Below, in pieces: positions 25,191 through 33,585 of a stretch of DNA of 64,000 nucleotides. The translations under genes were made by a program, and so were the position numbers. A model generated the notes under the pieces. That model did not search any database, was not told the origin of the DNA, and was given only the letters and a program-made list of their open reading frames with translations. The stretch lies in assembly GCA_949296915.1 (NCBI GenBank), contig CASFPX010000010.1:49080-113079 (forward strand), given 5' to 3'. The number at the start of each line of letters is the position of its first letter. The stretch's first letter is position 1. Origin of the DNA: Onthovicinus sp900555545 (GTDB taxonomy: Bacteria > Bacillota > Clostridia > Oscillospirales > Acutalibacteraceae).

Positions 25191-25562
25191 ATGATGCAAG
25201 GCAAAGAAAAAACGAACAAGAGCGGCACCACCGTGAGCATGAACGAAAACTTTAAAAAGGCCACCGTGGAAATGCTGCTCTTACACATTCTCAATGAAAG
25301 TAAAAAATATGTCTATGAAATGATGCAGGAGATTACACGTAGGAGCGGTGGAAATTTCCAGGTTGCTACGCTGTATCCCGCCATCTACCGACTGTCTGGC
25401 TTTGGATACATTACCGAGGCTGGGATCGAAATGTCACCGGACAACCGCACTCGTAAATACTACGCCATCACAGACAGCGGCAAAAAACACCTGGAAGAGT
25501 TAGTGGCAGAATATAAACGCCTGTGCGTCGGTGTGGATCAGATCTTTCATGTGGCCCCGTGA
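25191..25562 (+). CDS. PadR family transcriptional regulator
   Basis: 123 residues. The PadR winged helix is evident: MLLLHILNESKKYVYEMMQEI, then FQVATLYPAIYRLSGFGYITE (recognition helix and wing) and RKYYAITDSGKKHLEEL. PadR proteins repress adjacent or stress-related genes on ligand binding. Two ATGs are adjacent at 25191 and 25194, with only a weak ribosome site; a GTG at 25233 is an alternative. No membrane or efflux gene is attached, so the target may be itself or the downstream fucosidase. Confidence 0.88.
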   Translation: MMQGKEKTNKSGTTVSMNENFKKATVEMLLLHILNESKKYVYEMMQEITRRSGGNFQVATLYPAIYRLSGFGYITEAGIEMSPDNRTRKYYAITDSGKKHLEELVAEYKRLCVGVDQIFHVAP

Positions 25563-25577
25563 TACCATGCGCCCGGC

Positions 25578-25606
25578 AATCCTGTACGGCTGTACAGGAT
25601 TTTTTG
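25578..25606 (+). terminator. Rho-independent terminator of the PadR gene
   Basis: A perfect ten-pair stem AATCCTGTAC/GTACAGGATT with loop GGCT and a T-run. Confidence 0.9.
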
Positions 25607-25820
25607 TTTCCCCTGTGGGTAGGAATTTCACGGCATCTAAAAGCTAAACGGCAGATCCCCACATTTATTTTTTTGCATTCTCATTCCTCCAGGCCGAGAA
25701 AAATGAGTTGTTTTTTACCGGATTTACGCTGAAAGCAACCTGCTGATGATCTCTGAAATATTCACCCTCCAAAAAACCGGTACAATTCCTGTATTACTTT
25801 TCCAAAATCTGATCAAGCAC

Positions 25821-25850
25821 TTGCAGACAAATTCTCCACTGTGGTATACT
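25821..25850 (+). promoter_or_regulatory. Probable promoter of the fucosidase gene
   Basis: TTGCAG (25821-25826), an 18-base spacer and TATACT (25845-25850), 34 bases before the ATG. Confidence 0.5.
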
Positions 25851-25883
25851 GATGCAGACAATGATCAAAAGGATGGGATACGC

Positions 25884-27326
25884 ATGATTCCTTTTTTGGA
25901 GGAGGCGGCGCGGGTTCGCCCGTCGCAGCGCCAGCTCGACTGGCTTGCCATGGAAAATTACGCATTTGTCCACTTTGGAATGAACACTTTTACCAACCGT
26001 GAATGGGGCAGCGGAAAAGAAAATCCGCAAAAATTCAACCCTCAAAAGCTTGACTGTGACCAGTGGGTGGAGGCGATCAAATCCGCTGGGCTAAAAGGGC
26101 TGATCCTGACGGCCAAGCACCATGATGGATTCTGCTTGTGGCCATCCAAGTATACGGAACACAGCGTCAAGAACAGCCCGTGCAAACGCGATGTGGTGAA
26201 GGAGACGGCAGACGCCTGCCGCCGTGGCGGGATCAAATTTGGGGTTTACCTCTCCCCGTGGGACCGCAACTCCAAATACTATGGCTCGCCCGAGTATAAT
26301 GATTACTTCTGCAACCAGCTGACGGAACTGCTCACCAACTATGGTGAAATTTTCTGCGTATGGTTCGACAACGCGTGCGGCGAGGGAAAAAACGGAAAAA
26401 AGCAGGAGTACGACTTCCCCCGGTACTTTGAGTTGATCCGCAGGTATCAGCCAAACGCCGTCATCTTCAACGACTACGGGCCCGATACGCGCTGGTGCGG
26501 TAACGAAGCCGGCTCCCCGCGGTATTCCGAGTGGGCAGTCATGCCCACTGAGCTGTGCAAATACGCTGAGGTACAGACAGGCCCCGGCCCGCTCGCGCAA
26601 GAGGGACGGCTGGACTTATTATACAACGCCATGCAAAATCTGGGAACTCTTCCGGGGATTCTCTATTCCAAAGGTCTGACCTTTGTCCCCTCGGAGATTG
26701 ATGTCTCCATCCGCAAGGGGTGGTTCTGGCATCCGAACGAGGAGCCGAAGCCACTGGAAGAATTATTCCAGATCTATCTGACATCTGTTGGCGGGAACGC
26801 CGGCCTAAATTTGAATGTGCCGCCTACGACAGATGGGTTGATTGACAGTCGTGATGTGGCACGGCTAAAAGATCTGGGCGGGATGATCCGTCATGAATTT
26901 GGCCATCCCCTACCCTGCTCTATCGAAAAGCTTCCGGGATATCCAGCCACACAGCCGCGGTACCGCGTGACGCTTACAAAGCCGTGCCGCAATCTGAAAT
27001 ATGTTGCCCTGCGGGAGAACATCGCCGAGGGCCAGCGCGTGGAGGAATTCCGCATCTTTTCCGGCGAGGAGAATAAATTCGCCATGTACGACGGCACCGT
27101 GATTGGCAACAAGAAGATCTGTGCGCTACGAGATCCATTTGCGCATCAGAACCCGCTCACCAGTACGTTCCAGCCACAGATCAAGTCCATCGATATTCAG
27201 ATCACTGCGGCGCGTGGTGCGTCAGAGCTCTCCGAAATCTCCCTGTATGCCGATGCGGGGGCATACCATCCGATCAGCCAGCCGAGTACGAAAAAGAAAT
27301 TTTTCAAAAGGCTGTTTGGTAAATAA
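25884..27326 (+). CDS. Alpha-L-fucosidase, GH29 family
   Basis: 480 residues. GH29 landmarks: LAMENYAFVHFGMNTFTNREWG, LILTAKHHDGFCLWPSKYT (the KHHDGF motif), KFGVYLSPWDR, and the nucleophile aspartate in FCVWFDNACGEG. It cleaves alpha-L-fucose from glycans. The absence of a signal peptide implies cytoplasmic action on imported oligosaccharides, which fits a gut or mucin-associated lifestyle. The start at 25884 (MIPFLEEAARVRPS) is the usual one for the family and has AAGGATGG upstream; an in-frame extension to 25746 lacks support. The C-terminal 130 residues form a beta-sandwich-like domain. Confidence 0.93.
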   Translation: MIPFLEEAARVRPSQRQLDWLAMENYAFVHFGMNTFTNREWGSGKENPQKFNPQKLDCDQWVEAIKSAGLKGLILTAKHHDGFCLWPSKYTEHSVKNSPCKRDVVKETADACRRGGIKFGVYLSPWDRNSKYYGSPEYNDYFCNQLTELLTNYGEIFCVWFDNACGEGKNGKKQEYDFPRYFELIRRYQPNAVIFNDYGPDTRWCGNEAGSPRYSEWAVMPTELCKYAEVQTGPGPLAQEGRLDLLYNAMQNLGTLPGILYSKGLTFVPSEIDVSIRKGWFWHPNEEPKPLEELFQIYLTSVGGNAGLNLNVPPTTDGLIDSRDVARLKDLGGMIRHEFGHPLPCSIEKLPGYPATQPRYRVTLTKPCRNLKYVALRENIAEGQRVEEFRIFSGEENKFAMYDGTVIGNKKICALRDPFAHQNPLTSTFQPQIKSIDIQITAARGASELSEISLYADAGAYHPISQPSTKKKFFKRLFGK

Positions 27327-27338
27327 AAAGATAATTAG

Positions 27339-27389
27339 CGGTACAGGACACCGAACCAACCGGACGGTTTTCCTGTACCGTTTTTTATT
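27339..27389 (+). terminator. Rho-independent terminator of the fucosidase gene
   Basis: CGGTACAGGA pairs with TCCTGTACCG around a 22-base loop that itself folds (ACCG/CGGT), then TTTTTTATTTTT. Confidence 0.85.
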
Positions 27390-27429
27390 TTTGATACAGG
27401 CCCCCGAAATCTCCCATGCAAAATTAAAA

Positions 27430-27453
27430 CCCGCAGGGTGAAGGCCCTGCGGG
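27430..27453 (-). terminator. Rho-independent terminator of adhE
   Basis: CCCGCAGGG/CCCTGCGGG with a six-base loop, followed by TTTTAATTTTG on the minus strand. Confidence 0.85.
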
Positions 27454-27473
27454 AATTAAAAACCTATGTGCAA

Positions 27474-30107
27474 TTATTTGCCGTAGTAAGCCTTGAGGAA
27501 CATTTCCTTGATCTCACTCATGAGCGGATACCTCGGGTTTGCACCCGTGCACTGGTCGTCGAATGCCTTCTCAACCATGTCATCCAGCGTATCCAGGAAG
27601 TACTTCTCATCTACGCCATAATCCTTGATGGTCTTCTTGATGCCGACCTTCGCCTTGAGCTCTTCGATCGCGGCAATGAAGTTCTCGAACTTCTCCTCTT
27701 TGGTCTTGCCCTTGATACCGACGAACTCAGCACACTCGACATAGCGCTCAAAGGTGTGCGGATACTGGTACTGCGGGAAGGTACCCATCTTACGCGGCGT
27801 CGCGGAGGCGTTGAAGCGCATGACCTCTGTGATCAGCAGCGCGTTGGCAACGCCGTGCGGCAGGTGGTGGAACGCACCCAGCTTGTGCGCCATGGAGTGG
27901 CAGACACCCAGGAACGCGTTTGCAAACGCCATACCAGCCATCGTGGACGCCTCAGCCATCTTCTCGCGGGCGATCGGATCATTTGCGCCATTGTCATAAG
28001 CACGCGGCAGGTACGTAAAGATGCTCTTCATCGCCTGAAGCGCCAGACCGTCGGTGTAGCCAGTGGCCATCATAGAGGCATAGGCCTCAAGCGCATGGGT
28101 CAGGGCATCGATACCGGAGGCAGACGTCAGCCCCTTCGGCGCATTCATCATGGTGTCCGCATCGATGATAGCCATCTTCGGCAGGAGTTCATAGTCGGCC
28201 AGCGGGTACTTAACGCCCGTGGTCTCATCCGTAATGACGGCGAACGGGGTCACCTCGGAGCCCGTACCAGCGGAGGTCGGGACTGCGATGAAGTAGGCCT
28301 TATCGCCCATGTGCGGGAAGGTGTAAACCCTCTTACGGATATCCATGAAACGCATGGCCATATCCATGAAGTCCACTTCCGGATGCTCATACATCACCCA
28401 CATGATCTTACCGGCGTCCATCGCGGAACCACCGCCGATAGCGATGATGCAGTCAGGCTCAAAGTCCTTCATCGCTGCGGCGCCGGCCTTTGCACAGGCA
28501 AGCGTGGGATCCGGAGCAACATCAAAGAAGGTGGTGTGGACAATACCCATCTCATCGAGTTTATCGGTGATCGGCTTGGTGTATCCATTCTTGAACAGGA
28601 AGGAGTCCGTTACGATAAAGACACGCTTCTTGTTCATGACGCTCTTGAGCTCCGCCAGCGCAACCGGCAGGCAGCCTTTCTTAAAGTAAACCTTTTCAGG
28701 TGCTCTAAACCACAGCATGTTCTCTCTCCTCTCGGCGACAGTCTTGACATTCAGCAGGTGCTTGACACCGACGTTCTCGGAGACGGAATTGCCGCCCCAG
28801 GAACCGCAACCCAACGTGAGGGACGGAGCCAGGCTGAAGTTGTACAGGTCGCCGATACCGCCCTGGGAGGAGGGAGTGTTGACCAAAATGCGGCAGGTCT
28901 TCATGCGTGCGGCGAACTGATCGATCTTATCTTTGTGCTGAACCGCGTCAACATACAGGGAAGAGGTGTGGCCATATCCGCCATCCGCAATCAGACGCTC
29001 CGCCTTGGAAATCGCATCCTCGAAATCCTTTGCACGGTACATAGCGAGCACCGGGGACAGCTTCTCGTGGGCGAACTCCTCCTCAATGCTGACACTCTCG
29101 ACCTGTCCAATAAGGATTTTTGTGTCCTCCGGGACATTGACACCAGCAAGCGCTGCGATGGTGTGGGCGCGCTGACCGACGATCTTGGCATTCAGAGCGC
29201 CATTGATAATGATCGTCTTACGGACCTTCTCAGTCTCCTCAGGATTGAGGAAATAGCAGCCGCGATCGGCAAACTCTTTCTTTGCCTGCTCATAGACCTT
29301 GTCCAACACGATGACGGACTGCTCGGAAGCACAGATCATGCCGTTATCGAAAGTCTTGGAATGAATGATGGAGTTGACAGCCAGCGTAATATCGGCCGTA
29401 TCATCAATGATGGCTGGCGTATTACCGGCACCGACACCCAGAGCGGGCTTACCAGAGGAATAAGCCGCTTTTACCATGCCAGGGCCGCCTGTTGCCAGGA
29501 TGATATCTGCGCTACGCATGACCTCGTTGGTCAGTTCCAGAGAGGGAACATCAATCCAGGCGATAATGTTCTCGGGAGCGCCTGCCTTGACGGCTGCATC
29601 CAGCACAACCTTCGCGGCCGCAATGGTGCTCTTCTTGGCACGCGGGTGCGGGCTGATGATGATGCCGTTCCTGGTCTTCAGGGAAATCAGGGTCTTGAAG
29701 ATCGCCGTGGAGGTCGGGTTGGTTGTCGGAATAACAGCCGCGATCACGCCGATCGGCTCCGCAATCTTCATGATACCGGCGGACTCGTCACGTTCCAACA
29801 CGCCGCAAGTCTGGGTATCCCTATACTTATTGTAGATGTACTCGGCAGCATAGTGGTTTTTGATGACCTTGTCTTCCACAATACCCATGCCCGTCTCCTC
29901 GACGGCCATCTTCGCCAGCGGGATCCGCTGCTGATTCGCCGCGGTCGCAGCGGCCAAGAAGATCTTATCCACCTGCTCCTGCGTATAGGTGGAGAAAATC
30001 CGCTGTGCCTCACGCACCTGCGCCATCTTGGCAACGAGTGCATCCACGTTGTCGACAAGGCCAGTGTTAACGACCGGCTCCTGCGTATTGACCTCTTTCT
30101 TCTGCAT
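27474..30107 (-). CDS. adhE: AdhE, bifunctional acetaldehyde-CoA/alcohol dehydrogenase
   Basis: 877 residues. The N-terminal aldehyde dehydrogenase half has the nucleotide-binding ALGVGAGNTPAIID and the catalytic cysteine in DNGMICASEQSVI. The C-terminal iron-dependent alcohol dehydrogenase half has GGGSAMDAGKIMW and the Fe-ligand regions GIDALTHALEAY and CHSMAHKLGAFHHLPHG. It reduces acetyl-CoA to ethanol with two NADH, regenerating NAD+ in fermentation, and forms spirosomes in known homologues. Start: ATG at 30107 with GGAGG 9 bases upstream; the TTG two codons earlier is not needed. A perfect sigmaA promoter and a Rex operator lie upstream. Confidence 0.97.
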   Translation of the reverse strand: MQKKEVNTQEPVVNTGLVDNVDALVAKMAQVREAQRIFSTYTQEQVDKIFLAAATAANQQRIPLAKMAVEETGMGIVEDKVIKNHYAAEYIYNKYRDTQTCGVLERDESAGIMKIAEPIGVIAAVIPTTNPTSTAIFKTLISLKTRNGIIISPHPRAKKSTIAAAKVVLDAAVKAGAPENIIAWIDVPSLELTNEVMRSADIILATGGPGMVKAAYSSGKPALGVGAGNTPAIIDDTADITLAVNSIIHSKTFDNGMICASEQSVIVLDKVYEQAKKEFADRGCYFLNPEETEKVRKTIIINGALNAKIVGQRAHTIAALAGVNVPEDTKILIGQVESVSIEEEFAHEKLSPVLAMYRAKDFEDAISKAERLIADGGYGHTSSLYVDAVQHKDKIDQFAARMKTCRILVNTPSSQGGIGDLYNFSLAPSLTLGCGSWGGNSVSENVGVKHLLNVKTVAERRENMLWFRAPEKVYFKKGCLPVALAELKSVMNKKRVFIVTDSFLFKNGYTKPITDKLDEMGIVHTTFFDVAPDPTLACAKAGAAAMKDFEPDCIIAIGGGSAMDAGKIMWVMYEHPEVDFMDMAMRFMDIRKRVYTFPHMGDKAYFIAVPTSAGTGSEVTPFAVITDETTGVKYPLADYELLPKMAIIDADTMMNAPKGLTSASGIDALTHALEAYASMMATGYTDGLALQAMKSIFTYLPRAYDNGANDPIAREKMAEASTMAGMAFANAFLGVCHSMAHKLGAFHHLPHGVANALLITEVMRFNASATPRKMGTFPQYQYPHTFERYVECAEFVGIKGKTKEEKFENFIAAIEELKAKVGIKKTIKDYGVDEKYFLDTLDDMVEKAFDDQCTGANPRYPLMSEIKEMFLKAYYGK

Positions 30108-30142
30108 TCTCAAGAACCTCCAATAGTTTTATGGTTTTGGGG

Positions 30143-30160
30143 TTGTTATTTTTTTAACAA
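30143..30160. promoter_or_regulatory. Predicted Rex (redox repressor) operator
   Basis: TTGTTA-TTTTTT-TAACAA matches 17 of 18 positions of the clostridial Rex consensus TTGTTAANNNNTTAACAA (N positions counted as matches). It lies directly downstream of the adhE -10, so Rex would block transcription until NADH is high. No rex gene is in the window. Confidence 0.85.
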
Positions 30161-30164
30161 CTAA

Positions 30165-30193
30165 ATTATATCAATTCCGTACCGTACTGTCAA
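30165..30193 (-). promoter_or_regulatory. Consensus sigmaA promoter of adhE
   Basis: Minus-strand TTGACA (30193-30188), a 17-base spacer and TATAAT (30170-30165): a perfect match to consensus. Confidence 0.9.
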
Positions 30194-30305
30194 TCCTATT
30201 TATTTGCCAACTTTACCGGGCAAATTATTTTAATTTGTATGTATTTTTTCTCAATGGAAAAATACAGCCGTTCCGCCCCCTATTTTTCAGTAAAAATTCA
30301 GACAT

Positions 30306-30423
30306 AAAAAGGCGGAGTACATCTATTTCCATCCGCCGTGTGCGTTCTACAATCCACACCCAGCAGATCGGCAAACTGAAAGAGGGGGTCTCTCATTCGT
30401 TACACAGAAATAGATATACTCCG
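30306..30423 (-). ncRNA. Candidate structured RNA or large attenuator, unidentified
   Basis: A 17-base closing stem (30423-30407 with 30329-30313; one G-U pair) encloses 77 bases. On the minus strand it is followed by TTTTTATG, as in an RNA ending with an intrinsic terminator. The interior can form branches: GAGAG with CUCUU, GCCG with CGGC, GUGUG with CGCAC. It lies between the APH-like gene and the adhE promoter. No known class (6S, SRP, T-box or common riboswitch) fits its core. No clear promoter of its own is seen. Confidence 0.45.
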
Positions 30424-30434
30424 TAAATCAGCCC

Positions 30435-30457
30435 CGTGCCGTCGTTGCGACGGCACG
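30435..30457. other. Perfect 10-pair hairpin downstream of the APH-like gene
   Basis: CGTGCCGTCG-ttg-CGACGGCACG. There is no T-run on either side, so terminator activity is uncertain. It may act with the candidate RNA next to it. Confidence 0.5.
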
Positions 30458-30495
30458 AAGGATTTGACAAGATTTTATTAAATAATGCAAAAGGA

Positions 30496-31251
30496 TTACT
30501 CGTATGCGACAACGTCCACCCATTTCATGAGCATCTCCCGCTCCGCAGGAATCTTTTCCTCCAGGCGCGCCGCGGCTACGATCGGCAGCCAATCCTGTAC
30601 ATATTTTTTGGAGGTATTCGTCTTTTCGCAGAAGAGGTTAAGATACTTATCCGCCATCTCCTTAGAATTCAGGCAGAGCAACAGATAAGTTTTAGCCACA
30701 TCGGCACTGGCATTCCCTTGGCGTGCGGCGACCCAGTCCACCACATAGGTACCCTTCTCATTGATGATAATGTTCTCCGGCGTAAAGTTGCCATGGCATA
30801 GCTTGATGTGCTTGGGCATACTGTCGAGACGGGTGAGGATCTCATACCGCTCCGTATTATCAATGCAGTCGAGTGCATTGATCTGGCGGATCAGCTTATC
30901 CTTCAGCTTGCTGAGTTTGGGCACCTGCTTGGAGTGAATCTCCAGCTGGATATCCATCATCTGATTGAGGTAATCGTCCATGTGCTCGGGATCCTCTTTC
31001 ATCAGGTCAGCCAATGTTTTCCCCTCAATCAGATCCATTTTAATGGCCCAGCGGTTATTAATAACGGCCACCTCGCGGATTGTCGGGATATTCAGTCCTG
31101 TGTCCTCTACACGGGAATGGGTCAACGCCTCATAGAGCGGCATTGTCTTGCGGCAACCCTCCTTGAACAGTTTGATTGCCAGATCTCCCACGCGGTAGAC
31201 ATCGACTGTCTCACTGGAAGAGATTAAATTCTTTAACTCCATAGTCTCCAT
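30496..31251 (-). CDS. Aminoglycoside phosphotransferase-like small-molecule kinase
   Basis: 251 residues of the APH/choline kinase fold. IKLCHGNFTPENIIIN is the catalytic loop (usually HGDxxxxN; here the Asp is Asn), and TYVVDWVAARQGNASADVAKTYLLL is the metal-binding DxD-like segment. N-terminal VYRVGDLAIKLFKEG supplies the ATP-binding lysine. Physiological substrate unknown; resistance is not implied. The Asp to Asn change in the catalytic loop may lower activity. Start ATG 31251 with AAGGAG at 11 bases. It is transcribed toward adhE but separated from it by the structured region. Confidence 0.8.
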   Translation of the reverse strand: METMELKNLISSSETVDVYRVGDLAIKLFKEGCRKTMPLYEALTHSRVEDTGLNIPTIREVAVINNRWAIKMDLIEGKTLADLMKEDPEHMDDYLNQMMDIQLEIHSKQVPKLSKLKDKLIRQINALDCIDNTERYEILTRLDSMPKHIKLCHGNFTPENIIINEKGTYVVDWVAARQGNASADVAKTYLLLCLNSKEMADKYLNLFCEKTNTSKKYVQDWLPIVAAARLEEKIPAEREMLMKWVDVVAYE

Positions 31252-31608
31252 AAATCAACATTCTCCTTTCAGAAGATCGCACCCCGACCTGTCCGGCAGG
31301 GGGGAATCGCTATATATATTATACAACTTTGCACGCATAAGTAAATATGTTTTTGTAAAATTTACATTTTTTTGATATATTCCACAAAGTCACTCCCGAT
31401 CTTTTGTAGAGATGTTTCGGTTCATTTGGGCAAAGGCGCTTCATCGGTAGGACGATCCGCACCTTCTCTTCCCTCCCCTCGGCAAATGGGACCCATTGAC
31501 ATCCGAAAACCGGGGACATATAATATTTTCATTATATTTGTAGAATAAGTAAAATCTGTACAGTATGGCATATACTTTGGCTTAGTGGGACAAAATGGAG
31601 TGCAACAG
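31252..31608. other. Intergenic region between divergent genes
   Basis: A minus-strand TATAAT near 31318-31323 with TTTACT 16 bases upstream may be the promoter of the APH-like gene. Otherwise no open frame or structure stands out. Confidence 0.35.
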
Positions 31609-32232
31609 ATGGGGCTGTTAAGACGAAATAAAACTCTGGACTGGTATCATAAAAATGCAAGTAAATTTTTAGCACGCACAGCAGCAGTAGACATGACACC
31701 GCTCTATGAAACGTTTCTCAAATATGTGATGCCTGGGGGACGCATTATGGATCTTGGGTGTGGCAGTGGTTCGGCCAGCCTCTACTTTATGCAACATGGG
31801 TTCGAGGTATTACCGGTAGATGGATGTCCGGAGATGTGTGATGCAGCAACCGAACTCACGGGGTGCCAAGCTCGTAATATTCTATTCCAAGAGCTTGACT
31901 ATGAAAACGCTTTTGATGCTATATGGGCTTGTGCTTCATTGCTGCATGTCCCTCAAGATGAAATAGCACAAATTTTTTCCCTGGTGAAAATGGCTCTAAA
32001 AGATGGTGGCACCTTCTATGCGTCATTTAAATATGGAAATACAGAGCGTAGGAAAAACGGGCGCCTTTTCTCTGATTACACGGAGGATTCTTTAAAATCC
32101 ATCCTTGTCAAAGTGGGTGGATTTGATATTATAGACCTTTGGCTTACAGGCGACGCACGTCCAGATCGGGCCAATGAGCAGTGGGTTAATGTGATATGCA
32201 AAAAGGTTGGTAATAGTAGCCACAAACAATAA
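31609..32232 (+). CDS. Class I SAM-dependent methyltransferase
   Basis: 207 residues. Motif I is GGRIMDLGCGSGSASLYFM and the acidic residue ending strand 2 is in VLPVDGCPEMC. FDAIWACASLLHVP and KDGGTFYASFKYG are motifs II-III. The start at 31609 has GGAG at 8 bases; an in-frame GTG 24 bases upstream has no ribosome site. Substrate unknown. Base composition is lower in GC than neighbours, suggesting transfer. It converges with tRNA-Leu at a shared bidirectional terminator. Confidence 0.85.
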   Translation: MGLLRRNKTLDWYHKNASKFLARTAAVDMTPLYETFLKYVMPGGRIMDLGCGSGSASLYFMQHGFEVLPVDGCPEMCDAATELTGCQARNILFQELDYENAFDAIWACASLLHVPQDEIAQIFSLVKMALKDGGTFYASFKYGNTERRKNGRLFSDYTEDSLKSILVKVGGFDIIDLWLTGDARPDRANEQWVNVICKKVGNSSHKQ

Positions 32233-32304
32233 ATTCCGCTCTATTAAATAAATTACGCAATGACAACTTTTTTTAACTGTTATCAAATAAATAAAAGAAA
32301 CAAA

Positions 32305-32343
32305 AAAGCCCGAATCCCTTAAAAATCAAAGGATTCGGGCTTT
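32305..32343. terminator. Bidirectional terminator shared by methyltransferase gene and tRNA-Leu
   Basis: A 13-pair stem (AAAGCCCGAATCC/GGATTCGGGCTTT), followed by T-rich sequence on the minus strand (TTTTTTG) and TTTCTG on the plus. Confidence 0.85.
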
Positions 32344-32381
32344 CTGCTACCCTTACAAATTTATTTGAAAAGGGTACTTTT

Positions 32382-32468
32382 TGGTGCCGGTGACCGGACT
32401 TGAACCGGTACGATGTTGCCATCGAGGGATTTTAAGTCCCTTGCGTCTGCCGATTTCGCCACACCGGC
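32382..32468 (-). tRNA. tRNA-Leu (anticodon UAA)
   Basis: 87 bases with encoded CCA. Acceptor GCCGGTG/CACCGGC, anticodon loop CTTAAAA giving UAA, a long class II variable arm (CGATGGCAACATCG), and a T-arm with GGTTCAAGTCC. Confidence 0.97.
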
Positions 32469-32597
32469 GCGACTGTTTCAGCAGTATTAATCATTATAGG
32501 CTATTCGGTATAAAAAGTCAATATGCGAACCAGTGGGCTTCACTGGGCATATGCTGATGATGGGTGCAAACCCAAAATACAGAAAGGAGTCCTTGTT

Positions 32598-32861
32598 TTG
32601 TGCGATTGTTTTGAATCCACCAAAAACGCCTATTGTTCCATTTCCATCCCCGGTATCGACACACCACGCGGGGATTTGAACGATATGGATCTGGTATATA
32701 GGCCGGTCACAAAATTACCGGCCAACCCCATGGTCACGATGGCCTATGTTCCATTTCAGGAGGATGTGAGGGAATACGATTCCGAAAAAGCGCTGATGCA
32801 GGGCACGGCATTCCCGGATCTGGATAAGCCGTTTTACGGAAAAGTGGGGTGCCGCAGATGA
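32598..32861 (+). CDS. cotJA: Spore coat-associated protein CotJA
   Basis: 87 residues. The C-terminal MVTMAYVPFQEDVREYDSEK and LMQGTAFPDLDKPFYG match the CotJA core (VPxQ, Y, GTxFPxLxxPF). In Bacillus, cotJA-cotJB-cotJC form a mother-cell operon (sigmaE-dependent) for inner-coat proteins. The best start is TTG at 32598, eight bases after AAAGGAG. The stop overlaps the cotJB start (ATGA). I could not identify a confident sporulation promoter upstream. Confidence 0.85.
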   Translation: MCDCFESTKNAYCSISIPGIDTPRGDLNDMDLVYRPVTKLPANPMVTMAYVPFQEDVREYDSEKALMQGTAFPDLDKPFYGKVGCRR

Positions 32862-33112
32862 GTGAACGAGAAAAATTGCTCAAACGCCTGAGCGCCCACC
32901 AGTTCTCCATGTGGGAACTGCATATGTATCTGGATACCCACCTGAATGACCCGCAGGCGATGGCCAGCTATAAAAAGCACGAGCGGGAATACAGTGTACT
33001 CAAACGTGAGTTTGAAAATAAATATGGCCCGTTGACGGCCAACGCCTCTGTGCGCGGCGCAGACTGGATCCGCGATCCATGGCCGTGGGATCTTGAAGGG
33101 AGTGACTGCTGA
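32858..33112 (+). CDS. cotJB: Spore coat protein CotJB
   Basis: 84 residues. LLKRLSAHQFSMWELHMYLD and LNDPQAMASYKKHEREYSVL are typical of CotJB, and the C-terminus GADWIRDPWPWDLEG is its conserved WPW motif. The start ATG overlaps the cotJA stop, and its own stop is directly followed by the cotJC ATG. All three are therefore co-translated in one operon, up to the point where cotJC is interrupted. Confidence 0.92.
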   Translation: MSEREKLLKRLSAHQFSMWELHMYLDTHLNDPQAMASYKKHEREYSVLKREFENKYGPLTANASVRGADWIRDPWPWDLEGSDC

Positions 33113-33208
33113 ATGTGGAGTTACGATAAAAAGCTGCAATATCCAATCCGAATCAAAAATCCAAACGCCCAGTATGCCAAAGTCATTATCAGTCAATACG
33201 GTGGACCG
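33113..33208 (+). CDS. cotJC: cotJC segment 1 of 3 (codons 1-32), interrupted by element 1
   Basis: MWSYDKKLQYPIRIKNPNA ... VIISQYGGP is the N-terminus of CotJC, the spore-coat manganese catalase. After the shared core GGTGGACCG (33200-33208) the frame runs into element 1 and ends four codons later (YGIV, stop 33221-33223), so the unexcised gene makes only a 36-residue peptide. Removing 33205-44840 fuses codon 31 in frame to segment 2. No Mn ligand is encoded in this piece. Confidence 0.93.
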
Positions 33209-33228
33209 TATGGCATTGTGTGATAATC
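33179..33228 (+). other. attL of element 1
   Basis: The left half is cotJC sequence, the core dinucleotide is GG at 33203-33204, and the right half (ACCGTATGG-cattgt-GTGATAATC) is phage-derived. It pairs symmetrically with the inner half of attR at 44815-44838. Confidence 0.85.
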
Positions 33229-33259
33229 CAGTATATCACAGTATCTTTCAAAAGGCAGG

Positions 33260-33293
33260 GCCAGGCTTCGGCCATGCAGGGCCAAAGCCTGGC
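33260..33293. terminator. Hairpin at the left end of element 1
   Basis: A 14-pair stem, GCCAGGCTTcGGCC against GGCCaAAGCCTGGC, just downstream of the holin genes. The minus strand continues CCTGCCTTTTG, a weak T-run. Confidence 0.6.
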
Positions 33294-33306
33294 AGATATT
33301 TATTGT

Positions 33307-33585
33307 CTATTTCTTTTCTGTTTTTGTGTTATTCTCCGCAGGCCGGTCGTAGGCCATCGCCTGCGCGCTATCGGAAATCCCCCTGGTGGTCGGGTCGCTG
33401 ATGATCCCGACCGACGCCGGGATCATCAGGACCAGCGTAGCCACGTTGAGAATCTGATCCGCCGTCACTGGCAGGTTCACCCCAACCAGTTGTACGATTG
33501 CAAACACTGCCGCTACCACTGCCGAGATCGCCCCAAGCCAAAATGGGCCGCTTCTCAGTCTCGCTTTCCAGTTGATATTTTTCAT
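33307..33585 (-). CDS. Phage holin (phi LC3-like family)
   Basis: 92 residues: MKNINWKARLRSGPFWLGAI followed by two membrane helices and the family-typical PASVGIISDPTTRGISDS, then a charged tail. Holins permeabilise the membrane for lysis; the usual neighbouring endolysin is missing here, so lysis by this element alone is doubtful. The ATG overlaps the stop of the XhlA-like gene (ATGA), with GGAG upstream. Confidence 0.9.
   Translation of the reverse strand: MKNINWKARLRSGPFWLGAISAVVAAVFAIVQLVGVNLPVTADQILNVATLVLMIPASVGIISDPTTRGISDSAQAMAYDRPAENNTKTEKK

Noticed and set aside
30496..31251. Aminoglycoside resistance gene
   Set aside because: The fold fits, but the catalytic-loop Asp is Asn and nothing in the context indicates resistance; many such kinases have metabolic roles.
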